Source: Microbacterium paraoxydans
GTDB lineage: Bacteria > Actinomycetota > Actinomycetes > Actinomycetales > Microbacteriaceae
Length of the DNA stretch: 64,000 bases
NCBI RefSeq assembly: GCF_019056515.1
Contig: NZ_CP064873.1
Span: forward strand, 1,984,001-2,048,000
Direction: 5' to 3'
Part shown: positions 28,334 to 38,604 of the stretch, one piece after another
How positions within the stretch are numbered: the stretch's first letter is position 1
Layout: each line of letters starts with the position of its first letter
Translations under genes and position numbers: made by a program
The notes under the pieces: generated by a model
Seen by the model: only the letters and a program-made list of their open reading frames with translations
Database searches by the model: none
Told to the model about the DNA's origin: nothing

Positions 28334-29587
28334 TCACCCGCGCGTCTGACCGGCCCCACGCGCGAGCCATTTCGTACTGGTCAGTTCGGCGAGCCCCATC
28401 GGACCGCGCGTGTGCAGCTTCTGCGTCGAGATCCCGACCTCGGCGCCGAAGCCGAACTCGGCCCCGTCGGTGAACCGGGTCGAGGCGTTGGCCATCACGA
28501 CCGCGGAGTCGACTTCGGCCAGGAAGCGTTCCGCGTTGCGCGCGTCGGTGGTGATGATCGACTCCGTGTGACCCGTGCTGTAGCGGCGGATGTGGTCGAG
28601 AGCGTCGTCGAGGCTGTCGACCACCTTCATGGCGACGTCGAGGCTGAGGTACTCGGTGGCCCAGTCCTCCTCCGTGGCCGGGATCACGTTGGCGACGAGG
28701 CCCGCCACGACATCGTCGCCGTGGATCGCCACGCCCTCGCTCATGAGCGCGCTCGCGACGAGGGGGATCAGCCGCGGGGCGGCCTGCCGGTGCACGAGGA
28801 CCGTCTCGACCGCGTTGCACACGCTCGGCCGCTGCACCTTGGCGTTCACGACGATGTCGCAGGCCCAGTCGTCCGGGGCGCTCTCGTCGAGCAGGATGTG
28901 CACGTTCCCCGCACCCGTCTCGATGACCGGCACGGTCGACTCCGTCACGACGGTCTCGATGAGACCGGCGCTGCCGCGCGGCACGAGCACGTCGATGAAG
29001 CCGCGGCCGTGCATGAGCGCCTTCGCCCCGTCGCGCCCGAAGTCGTCGACGGTCTGGATCGCCTCCGGCGTCACGCCCGCCGTCCCGACGGCGGCGCGCA
29101 TCACGTCGACGAGCACCGTGTTCGAATCGCGCGCGGCGCTGCCTCCGCGCAGGACCACGGCATTGCCGGATCGCAGCGCGAGAGCCGCGATGTCGACGGT
29201 CACGTTGGGACGCGCCTCGTAGATCGCGCCGACCACCCCGAACGGGACGCGCACCTGCTCGAGGGCCACGCCGTTGGGCATCCGATGGCCACCCACCACC
29301 CGGCCGACGGGATCGGGCAGCGCGGCCACCTGCCGGACGGCGGCTGCGAGAGCCGACACCCGCTTCTCGTCGAGGCGGAGCCGATCGATGAGGGACTCGC
29401 CGATTCCGTCGTCACGCCCGCGCGCGACATCGCGCTCGTTGGCCTCGATGATCCGGGCGGCGTTCGCCTCGAGGGCGACGGCGACGGCTTCCAGCGCCCG
29501 CGCCTTGTCGTCGCTGGTGAGGGCGGCGGTCTCCCGCGAGGCCTCCTTGGCCCGCTCCAGGCGCGTCTGAGGGGTGAGGTCGGTCAT
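28334..29587 (-). CDS. proA: gamma-glutamyl phosphate reductase
   Basis: A 417-residue ProA, which reduces gamma-glutamyl phosphate to glutamate semialdehyde with NADPH, the second step of proline synthesis. It is an aldehyde-dehydrogenase-fold enzyme. [18 protein letters not shown] and [15 protein letters not shown] belong to the cofactor domain, and the catalytic Cys is in [18 protein letters not shown]. The final block [27 protein letters not shown]-like text (here HTRGPMGL) is diagnostic. It begins 9 nt after proB ends. Confidence 0.96.
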   Translation of the reverse strand: [417 protein letters not shown]

Positions 29588-29596
29588 CCGCCCAGT

Positions 29597-31959
<2,363 letters not shown>

Positions 31960-31976
31960 TTAGCGTGGTGCTGTGA

Positions 31977-32234
31977 TCACTCAGCAGCAGCGACGATGTT
32001 GACGACCTTGCGGCCGCCCTTCGCGCCGAACTCGACCGCACCGGCGGCCAGAGCGAACAGCGTGTCGTCGCCACCACGGCCGACGTTGGCGCCGGGGTGG
32101 AAGTGGGTACCGCGCTGGCGGACGATGATCTCGCCGGCGAGGACCTGCTGACCGCCGAAGCGCTTCACGCCGAGGCGCTGTGCGTTGGAGTCACGACCGT
32201 TACGGGTGGAGCTTGCGCCCTTTTTGTGTGCCAT
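31977..32234 (-). CDS. rpmA: 50S ribosomal protein L27
   Basis: An 85-residue L27, beginning [20 protein letters not shown] (after Met), the usual sequence whose N-terminal tail reaches the peptidyl-transferase centre. There is no firmicute-type cleavable N-terminal extension. [23 protein letters not shown] follows. It lies between rplU (18 nt upstream) and obg (98 nt downstream). Confidence 0.98.
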   Translation of the reverse strand: MAHKKGASSTRNGRDSNAQRLGVKRFGGQQVLAGEIIVRQRGTHFHPGANVGRGGDDTLFALAAGAVEFGAKGGRKVVNIVAAAE

Positions 32235-32252
32235 GTCCTGGTCTCCTCGGTC

Positions 32253-32561
32253 TTACTTGATGCCGGTGATCTTGACGCGCGTGAGCTCCTGGCGGTGGCC
32301 CTGACGCTTCTTGTAGCCGGTCTTGTTCTTGTACTTCTGGATGACGATCTTCGGGCCGCGGAGGTTGCCGACGACCTCAGCCGTGACGGTGACCTTCGCC
32401 AGCGCGTCGGCGTCGGTGGTCACCGTGGAGCCGTCGACGAGCAGCACGGCGGGCAGCTGGATCTTGTCGCCCTGGGCAGCCTGAACACGGTCGAGCTGAA
32501 CGATGGTGCCGACCTCGACCTTCTCCTGCCGGCCACCGGCGCGCACTACTGCGTAAACCAC
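32253..32561 (-). CDS. rplU: 50S ribosomal protein L21
   Basis: A 102-residue L21, which binds 23S rRNA. I start it at GTG 32561, giving [17 protein letters not shown], the canonical N-terminus at the normal length; the longer in-frame start adds 15 residues that match no L21. An AGG SD-like sequence lies 6 nt before [25 protein letters not shown] is the conserved C-terminal signature. A good promoter lies about 150 nt upstream, so rplU-rpmA-obg is probably the operon head. Confidence 0.96.
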   Translation of the reverse strand: MVYAVVRAGGRQEKVEVGTIVQLDRVQAAQGDKIQLPAVLLVDGSTVTTDADALAKVTVTAEVVGNLRGPKIVIQKYKNKTGYKKRQGHRQELTRVKITGIK

Positions 32562-32707
32562 TTCATACCTGTTTCGTTGGGGAGCACGCGGCTCCGAGAA
32601 TCTCACGGGAAGACTGTTGCTTGCATGCGTCGCTGGTACGACGGGCGCGAATGCAAGACTCTCCGCTTCGGCCGTCGAGGACGAGGCGGCATGCGCACCA
32701 AGGGACT

Positions 32708-32736
32708 ACTTTACCGGATGCCGGACGACCTCGCAA
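32708..32736 (-). promoter_or_regulatory. promoter of rplU-rpmA-obg
   Basis: On the - strand a -35 like TTGCGA (32736-32731) and a -10 like TAAAGT (32713-32708) are separated by exactly 17 nt. The implied start site leaves a leader of about 140 nt before rplU, long enough to hold an L21/L27 regulatory leader. Confidence 0.5.
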
Positions 32737-32774
32737 AGTGAGCCGGGTGACGGGGCCGGTCGTAGGCTGACGGA

Positions 32775-33044
32775 GTGACCGTACTCGTCGACGACCCCCG
32801 CTGGCCCGCCCACGGACGCCTGTGGGCGCACCTGGTCAGCGACGACAACCTCGACGAGCTGCACGCGTTCGCGCGCAGCCACGGGATCCCGGCGCGGGCC
32901 TTCGACCTCGATCACTACGACGTCCCTGAGGACGCGGTCCCCCGGCTCATCGCCGGCGGTGCACAGCACGTCTCCGGCAGGGAGCTGGTGACCCGCCTGA
33001 TCGCGTCAGGCCTCCGGGTCCGCGGACGCGACCGGCGCCACTGA
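32775..33044 (+). CDS. DUF4031 domain-containing protein
   Basis: An 89-residue DUF4031 protein. It begins TVLVDDPRWPAHGRLWAHLVSD and holds the conserved HAFARSHGIPARAFDLDHYDVP stretch (quoted in part). It is single-domain, without signal or TM segments. The function is not established. It begins at GTG 32775 and its 3' end overlaps the antisense 3' end of rne by 39 bp. Confidence 0.85.
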   Translation: MTVLVDDPRWPAHGRLWAHLVSDDNLDELHAFARSHGIPARAFDLDHYDVPEDAVPRLIAGGAQHVSGRELVTRLIASGLRVRGRDRRH

Positions 33045-35459
33045 CGCCTCCGAGCTCACGGACACCGGCGTGCCGGAGAGCGCGGCGGTGGTGACCCGAC
33101 GCCGTCCACGACCCTGACCCGGCGCCTTGGGCTCCGGGAGCGCGTCCAGGACCGAGTCGAGAAGCTCCTCGGTCGGCGTCTTCGGCCCCTTGCGGTCCCC
33201 GCGCTTCTTCCGGGCCTTCTTCGGGCGCTCCGACGCGGGAGCCGGTGCGGGCTCGGCGGCCGGAGCCTCGGCGACCGCGTCACCGGCAGGCGCGATCGTG
33301 GACGCGGCGATCTGCGCGAGGGCCGACTTGGCCCCCTCGGTGATGCTGTGGGTCACCGGCGGGGCGGCGGGGGCGGAGTGGTTTCCGCCGCCGTTGCCGT
33401 TGCCGTTGCCGCCGTTGCCGCGCTGGCGGCGTCCGCCGTTGCCGTTGCCGCCGTTGTTGTTGTTGTTGCCGTTGCCGTTCGCGCGGTGCTTCACGACCGG
33501 GTCGTGGTGGACGATCACGCCGCGACCCGCACACACCTCGCACGCCTCGCTGAAGGTCTCCAGCAGGCCGAGGCCGAGCTTCTTGCGCGTCATCTGCACG
33601 AGACCGAGCGAGGTGACCTCGGCGACCTGGTGCTTCGTCCGGTCGCGGCTCAGGCACTCGATGAGTCGACGCAGCACGAGGTCGCGGTTGGACTCCAGCA
33701 CCATGTCGATGAAGTCGACGACGATGATGCCGCCGATGTCCCGCAGACGCAGCTGGCGGACGATCTCCTCCGCGGCCTCGAGGTTGTTCTTGGTGACGGT
33801 CTCCTCGAGGTTTCCGCCCGAGCCGACGAACTTGCCGGTGTTGACGTCGACGACCGTCATGGCCTCGGTGCGGTCGATCACGAGCGAGCCGCCGGAGGGC
33901 AGCCAGACCTTGCGATCCAACGCCTTCTCGATCTGCTCGGTGATCCGGAACGCGTCGAACGGGTCGACGTCGTCCTCATAGGCCTCGACGCGCTCGAGCA
34001 GGTCGGGCGCGACGCTCTCCAGGTACGCCCGGATCGTGCGCTGCGACTCCTCGCCCTGGATGAGCATCTTCGTGAAGTCCTCGTTGAAGACATCACGGAC
34101 GATCTTCACGAGCAGGTCGGGCTCGGCGTGCAGGAGCGCGGGGGCCTGCTGGCTCTCGACCTGCTTCTGAATGTGCTCCCACTGCGAGGTGAGGCGCTGC
34201 ACGTCGCGGGTCAGCTGCTCCTCGGTGGCGCCCTCGGCCGCCGTGCGGACGATCACGCCGGACGACTCCGGCAGCACCTCCTTGAGGATGCGCTTGAGTC
34301 GCGCGCGCTCGTTGTCGGGCAGCTTGCGGCTGATGCCGTTCATCGAGCCGCCGGGCACATACACCAGGTAGCGGCCGGGCAGCGAGATCTGGCTCGTGAG
34401 GCGGGCGCCCTTGTGCCCCACGGGGTCCTTGGTGACCTGGACGAGCACGCGATCGCCCGGCTTGAGCGCCAGTTCGATGCGACGGGGCTGGTTGCCGGTC
34501 TCGACGCCGTCCCAGTCGACCTCGCCCGAGTAGAGCACGGCGTTGCGGCCGCGACCGATGTCGACGAACGCGGCCTCCATGCTGGGAAGCACGTTCTGCA
34601 CGCGACCGAGGTAGACGTTGCCGATCAGCGAGGCGTCCTGATTGCGGGCGACGTAGTGCTCCACGAGCACGCCGTCCTCCAGCACCCCGATCTGCGTGCG
34701 GCCGTTCTTGGAGCGCACGACCATCTTGCGGTCGACGGACTCCCGGCGTGCGAGGAACTCGGCCTCGGTCACGACCGGACGACGACGACCGGCGTCGCGG
34801 CCGTCACGACGGCGCTGCTTCTTGGCCTCGAGGCGCGTCGAGCCCTTGATCGCCTTCGGCTCGGTGATGTACTCGACGACGCGCTGGCGCTGCCGCGGCT
34901 CGTCGCGCTGGTCATCGCCCTCGGAGCCGCCGCGGCGACGACGCCCGCGGCGCCCTCCCCCGGACTCGTCCTGGTCGCGCTCCGGCGTACGGTCGTCACG
35001 ACCGGGGCGGGCAGGAAGCGGGACGATCTCCGGTGCATAGAAGTGCAGCTGGGTCGACACCTGCGACACGAAGACCTCGGGCAGCAGTCCGAGCGACACC
35101 GCGGTGACGGCCGCGGGCTTCACCGGCTGCGCAGGGGCCTCGGGCTCGGCAGGGGCCTCGGGCTCGGCAGGAGCCTCGGACTCGGCAGGAGTTTCGGGCT
35201 CGGCAGGAGTTTCGGGCTCGGCAGGAGTTTCGGGCTCGGCAGGCGCCTCGGACTCCGCGGGAGCCTCGGACTCCGCGGGAGTTTCCGACTCCGCGGGAGC
35301 CTCGGACTCGGCAGGAGCATCCTCCGTCAGAGCCTGCGCCGCGGGAGCCTCGCTCTCCGCCTCGAGCTCTGCGGCGTCGGTGGGCGCCGTCAGCGGCTCC
35401 GCGGCATCAGCCGGGGCGTCGAGGGCGGGGGCGTTGTTGTCATTGTTCTCATCGGCCAT
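33006..35459 (-). CDS. rne: ribonuclease E/G family protein
   Basis: An 817-residue Rne/Rng protein, which cleaves single-stranded AU-rich RNA in mRNA decay and rRNA/tRNA processing. The catalytic core lies in about residues 250-660: an S1 domain (NVYLGRVQNVLPSMEAAFVDIG), the DNase I-like subdomain with DRTEAMTVVDVNTGKFVG, and GGIIVVDFIDM. The zinc-link Cys pair is CEVCAGRG. The N-terminal 150 residues form a low-complexity Ala/Glu/Pro/Ser repeat and the C-terminus is Asn/Gly-rich then basic. I chose ATG 35459 (MADENNDN), as upstream residues are non-conserved. rplU comes next on the same strand beyond DUF4031. Confidence 0.95.
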   Translation of the reverse strand: MADENNDNNAPALDAPADAAEPLTAPTDAAELEAESEAPAAQALTEDAPAESEAPAESETPAESEAPAESEAPAEPETPAEPETPAEPETPAESEAPAEPEAPAEPEAPAQPVKPAAVTAVSLGLLPEVFVSQVSTQLHFYAPEIVPLPARPGRDDRTPERDQDESGGGRRGRRRRGGSEGDDQRDEPRQRQRVVEYITEPKAIKGSTRLEAKKQRRRDGRDAGRRRPVVTEAEFLARRESVDRKMVVRSKNGRTQIGVLEDGVLVEHYVARNQDASLIGNVYLGRVQNVLPSMEAAFVDIGRGRNAVLYSGEVDWDGVETGNQPRRIELALKPGDRVLVQVTKDPVGHKGARLTSQISLPGRYLVYVPGGSMNGISRKLPDNERARLKRILKEVLPESSGVIVRTAAEGATEEQLTRDVQRLTSQWEHIQKQVESQQAPALLHAEPDLLVKIVRDVFNEDFTKMLIQGEESQRTIRAYLESVAPDLLERVEAYEDDVDPFDAFRITEQIEKALDRKVWLPSGGSLVIDRTEAMTVVDVNTGKFVGSGGNLEETVTKNNLEAAEEIVRQLRLRDIGGIIVVDFIDMVLESNRDLVLRRLIECLSRDRTKHQVAEVTSLGLVQMTRKKLGLGLLETFSEACEVCAGRGVIVHHDPVVKHRANGNGNNNNNGGNGNGGRRQRGNGGNGNGNGGGNHSAPAAPPVTHSITEGAKSALAQIAASTIAPAGDAVAEAPAAEPAPAPASERPKKARKKRGDRKGPKTPTEELLDSVLDALPEPKAPGQGRGRRRVTTAALSGTPVSVSSEASVAPVASADPEA
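35110..35330 (-). repeat. AESEAPAE-type tandem repeat inside rne
   Basis: About 220 nt of imperfect repeats of roughly 18 nt (GGCTCGGCAGGAGTTTCG and variants on the + strand) encode about 15 copies of a 5-6 residue PAESEA/PAEPET/PAEPEA unit in the acidic N-terminal extension of RNase E. Confidence 0.8.
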
Positions 35460-35741
35460 CTCTGGCGTGCTCCCTGGCACGGTCCACTGCGTGTCCCGTG
35501 AAATCTCATGCGGCACCCGCGGGTGCCGCGAACTCAATCGGCCTGCGACCGGCTCATGGCTCTGGTCGCGTGGGGCATGGGCCCCGAAGTCTGCTCGACG
35601 CGTGTCGCGGCAACGCCGTTCATCGCATCACAGGTCATTATCGCACCAAGTCGGTCCGATCGCGGCATCCCGTCGCTCACCACCCGTTTTCTCCGGGCGG
35701 TTCTCGCCCTTTCCATAGCCGTCGCTGGGATAATCCTGAGC

Positions 35742-36353
35742 ATGAGCGAGCAGCGCACCCGCCCCGTCGTCTATGCCGTGTGGTTGATCATCGCGAGCGT
35801 CATCGGCTGGTACGCCGCCTTCCAGCTCACCGTCGAGAAGTTCGCACTGCTGGAGAAGCCGCAGGAAGCGCTCGGGTGCGATCTCAGCCCGTTCATCCAG
35901 TGCAGCGTCAACCTGCAGTCGTGGCAGGGATCGGTGTTCGGCTTCCCGAACCCGATCATCGGTCTCACCGGCTGGATGGCGCCGCTCGTCGTCGGCGTCG
36001 CGATCCTCGCCGGGGCGCGGTTCCCGCGGTGGTTCTGGGCGGCGTTCGGGGCGGGCATCACCTTCGCCTTCGGCCTCGTGTGCTGGTTGATCGCGCAGAG
36101 CCTGTACAGCCTCTTCGTGCTCTGCCCCTGGTGCATGGTCACCTGGGCCGTGACGATCCCCACCTTCTTCGCCACGATGGTCCATCTGGCCCGCAACGGC
36201 ACCTTCACAAGCAACGCGAAGGTCCGAGCGCGCGCCGAGAAGCTCATGCCGTGGGTGCCGCTGGCGACCGTCATCGCGTACGCGCTCATCATCTTCCTCG
36301 CGCAGCTGCAGGGACTCGACTTCCTCGGCGAGATGGCGAAGATCCTCTTCTGA
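35742..36353 (+). CDS. vitamin K epoxide reductase (VKOR) family protein
   Basis: A 203-residue polytopic membrane protein that oxidises quinone-linked DsbA-like proteins to form disulfides, the role of VKOR in actinobacteria. The loop Cys pair is Cys46/Cys54 (CDLSPFIQC) and the active-site motif is CPWC (Cys128-Cys131). Five hydrophobic segments are visible. No thioredoxin domain is fused. I chose ATG 35742 because it opens homology (MSEQRTRPVVYAVWLI). A -10 like GATAAT (35729-35734) lies 7 nt upstream of the ATG, so the mRNA may be leaderless. rne is divergent. Confidence 0.92.
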   Translation: MSEQRTRPVVYAVWLIIASVIGWYAAFQLTVEKFALLEKPQEALGCDLSPFIQCSVNLQSWQGSVFGFPNPIIGLTGWMAPLVVGVAILAGARFPRWFWAAFGAGITFAFGLVCWLIAQSLYSLFVLCPWCMVTWAVTIPTFFATMVHLARNGTFTSNAKVRARAEKLMPWVPLATVIAYALIIFLAQLQGLDFLGEMAKILF

Positions 36354-36366
36354 TCTCTCCGTGAGA

Positions 36367-36409
36367 ACGACGAAGCCCGTCCGCCATTCCGGCGGACGGG
36401 CTTCGTCGT
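36367..36409. terminator. bidirectional terminator between VKOR gene and ndk
   Basis: A 19-bp perfect stem (ACGACGAAGCCCGTCCGCC with its complement, loop ATTCC) lies between the convergent VKOR gene and ndk. The stem is symmetric enough to end transcripts from both sides, with only a weak T run. Confidence 0.8.
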
Positions 36410-36420
36410 GAGGGTCGGGA

Positions 36421-36837
36421 TCAGTCGAACCAGATGCCCAGCTCGCGGGCGGCCGACTCGGGGCTGTCCGAGCCGTGCACGAGGTTCTGCTGCACCTGGA
36501 GCCCCCAGTCGCGACCGAAGTCACCACGGATGGTGCCGGGCGCGGCGGTCGTGGGGTCGGTCGTGCCGGCGAGAGAGCGGAAGCCCTCGATGACACGGTT
36601 GCCGGCGAGACGGATCGCCACCGAGGGGCCGGACATCATGAACTCGAGCAGGGGCTCGTAGAACGGCTTGCCCTCGTGCTCGGCGTAGTGCGCGGCGAGC
36701 AGGTCGCGGTCGGGCTCGACGAGGCGGATGTCGACGAGGGCGTATCCCTTCGCCTCGATGCGGGCGAGGATCGTGCCGGTGAGGCCGCGGGCGACACCGT
36801 CCGGCTTGACGAGGACGAGGGTTTCTTCGGTGGCCAT
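36421..36837 (-). CDS. ndk: nucleoside-diphosphate kinase
   Basis: A 138-residue NDK that moves gamma-phosphate between nucleotides. His121 in QNLVHGSDS is the phospho-histidine. KPDGVARG (residues 11-18), AEHEGKPFYEPL and NRVIEGFRSLAGTTDP are family motifs. ATG 36837 (MATEETLVLVKPDGV) is the canonical start, 1 nt after the DUF4233 gene ends. It is the last gene of the ileS-folC-DUF4233-ndk run. Confidence 0.98.
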   Translation of the reverse strand: MATEETLVLVKPDGVARGLTGTILARIEAKGYALVDIRLVEPDRDLLAAHYAEHEGKPFYEPLLEFMMSGPSVAIRLAGNRVIEGFRSLAGTTDPTTAAPGTIRGDFGRDWGLQVQQNLVHGSDSPESAARELGIWFD

Positions 36838-36838
36838 G

Positions 36839-37255
36839 TCATTCACTCTCTGTGTCTGCGTTCTGCGCGGTCGGAGCCCCGCTCGGGCGTCGTGCGTCCA
36901 GGCGTGCCCCCATGATGGTCGCATACGCCCACATGCCGCCGAAAATCAGGACGACGAGAAGCACCGCAGGGACGGCGATGGCCGACAACGCGACCACGAT
37001 CTGCACGATCCACCCGGCGGGGATCGCCCAGGGCTTCGTGATCATGCCCGCGATGACGACGCAGGCCACGGCCACGACGGCACCGCCCACGATCCCCCAC
37101 CACTGCTCGATGCCCGCCGGCAGAGCCTTCAGGCCGAAGATGGTGAGGCCGACGAGGAAGACGACGATCGCCTCGAAGCCGAGCACCACCGGGGCGAGCT
37201 TCTGCACGAGGGTGCGCGGGGCGCGCGGTCGACGCGGGGCGGCGGCGGCACTCAT
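36839..37255 (-). CDS. DUF4233 domain-containing membrane protein
   Basis: A 138-residue membrane protein with four hydrophobic helices. RTLVQKLAPVVLGFEAIVVFLVGLTIFGL and WAIPAGWIVQIVVALSAI are DUF4233-type; the first is quoted in part by content. ATG 37255 overlaps the folC stop (ATGA). The gene is found between folC and ndk in many actinobacteria, and its function is unknown. Confidence 0.9.
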   Translation of the reverse strand: MSAAAAPRRPRAPRTLVQKLAPVVLGFEAIVVFLVGLTIFGLKALPAGIEQWWGIVGGAVVAVACVVIAGMITKPWAIPAGWIVQIVVALSAIAVPAVLLVVLIFGGMWAYATIMGARLDARRPSGAPTAQNADTESE

Positions 37256-38604
37256 GCGCGCCACCCCGACTTCCAGTCCTCCTCTTCGGAGAGCGCGATC
37301 GCCTCGCCCGCGAGCACGACGGAGCCGGCGATGACCACGGCCCGACGATCCGACGAGGCCGCCCATTCCCGGGCCGCGTCCGCGGCGTCTGCGAGGGACG
37401 GGTGCACGGTGGCGCGCCGTCCGGCCTGTTCGACGAGATCGGCGATGAGGTCGGCATCGCTGGCGCGGTCCGACTCCGGCGCGGTCGCGAAGACGTGCGC
37501 GGCGGCCGGCGCGAGCCGCGCGACGATCCCCGCTGCGTCCTTGTCCGCGAGGACGCCGAGCACCAGGCCCCACTCGTCGAAGTCGAAGCTGTCGTCCAGC
37601 GCCTGGGCGAGCGCCGCGGCGCCGTGCGGGTTGTGCGCGGCGTCGACGATGACGGTGGGAGCGATGCCGAGGAGCTGCAGGCGGCCGGGAGACGTGCTGC
37701 CCTGGAGTCCGTCGGAGATCACGCCGCCGGCGATCGCCTGGCCGGCGCCGCCGATGAGCGACTCGACGGCGGCGACGGCCAGCGCGGCGTTGTGGCCCTG
37801 GTGCGCGCCGTACAGCGGCAGGTACTCCTCCTCGTACTGCCCCGCGAGGCCCCGGATGGTGAGGAGCTGACCGCCGACGGCGAGCTTCTGCTCGGCGAGC
37901 CCGAAGTCCTCGCCTTCGAAGGCGATGGTGGCATGGCGCTCCGCGGCCACGCGGCGCAGCACCTCGGCGGCCTCGGCGGGCTGGTGGGCGGAGACGACGG
38001 CGGCGCCCTCCTTGATGATGCCGGCCTTGACCTGGGCGATCTCGGCGATCGTGCTTCCCAGGCGGTCCGCGTGGTCGATGTCGATCGGAGCGAACACCGC
38101 CACGTCGCCGTCGGCGGTGTTCGTGGAGTCCCACTCCCCGCCCATGCCGACCTCGAGCACGAGCACGTCGACGGGTGCGTCGGCGACCGCGACGAAGGCG
38201 AGGACCGTGAGGAGCTCGAAGAACGTCAGCGGGGCCTCCCCCGCCGCCTCGAGCTCGGCGTCGACGATCCCCACGAACGGCTCGATCTCGTCCCAGGCGT
38301 CGGCGACGGCCTCATCGGAGATCGGCTCGCCGTCGATCATGATGCGCTCCGTGAAGCGCTCCAGGTGCGGGCTCGTGAACAGGCCGGTGCGCAGGTCATG
38401 GGCACGCAGCAGGCTCTCGATCATCCGCGCGGTCGACGTCTTGCCGTTGGTGCCGGTGATGTGGATGACGCGGTAGGTGCGCTGCGGATCGTCGAGGTAC
38501 TCGAGGATCCGCGCCGTCCGCTCCTTGCGTGGCTGCACCCAGCGTTCCCCGGCACGGCTCAGCAGCGTCTCGTAGACGGCGTCGGCCCGGTCTCTCGCAC
38601 TCAT
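37252..38604 (-). CDS. folC: bifunctional folylpolyglutamate / dihydrofolate synthase
   Basis: A 450-residue Mur-ligase-fold enzyme that adds glutamate to dihydropteroate or folates. The P-loop is [10 protein letters not shown] (about residues 50-59). [35 protein letters not shown] (in part) and the ligase motif DAAHNPHGA are present. It overlaps ileS by 4 bp upstream and DUF4233 by 4 bp downstream, so it is translationally coupled on both sides. Confidence 0.96.
   Translation of the reverse strand: MSARDRADAVYETLLSRAGERWVQPRKERTARILEYLDDPQRTYRVIHITGTNGKTSTARMIESLLRAHDLRTGLFTSPHLERFTERIMIDGEPISDEAVADAWDEIEPFVGIVDAELEAAGEAPLTFFELLTVLAFVAVADAPVDVLVLEVGMGGEWDSTNTADGDVAVFAPIDIDHADRLGSTIAEIAQVKAGIIKEGAAVVSAHQPAEAAEVLRRVAAERHATIAFEGEDFGLAEQKLAVGGQLLTIRGLAGQYEEEYLPLYGAHQGHNAALAVAAVESLIGGAGQAIAGGVISDGLQGSTSPGRLQLLGIAPTVIVDAAHNPHGAAALAQALDDSFDFDEWGLVLGVLADKDAAGIVARLAPAAAHVFATAPESDRASDADLIADLVEQAGRRATVHPSLADAADAAREWAASSDRRAVVIAGSVVLAGEAIALSEEEDWKSGWRA

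Noticed and set aside
35110..35330. Possible CRISPR-like array
   Set aside because: The repeats are about 18 nt, without spacers, and in frame with the rne coding sequence.
33348..35501. Open frame of 717 codons on the + strand
   Set aside because: It is the antisense shadow of rne, including the repeat region read as LGRG-type text.
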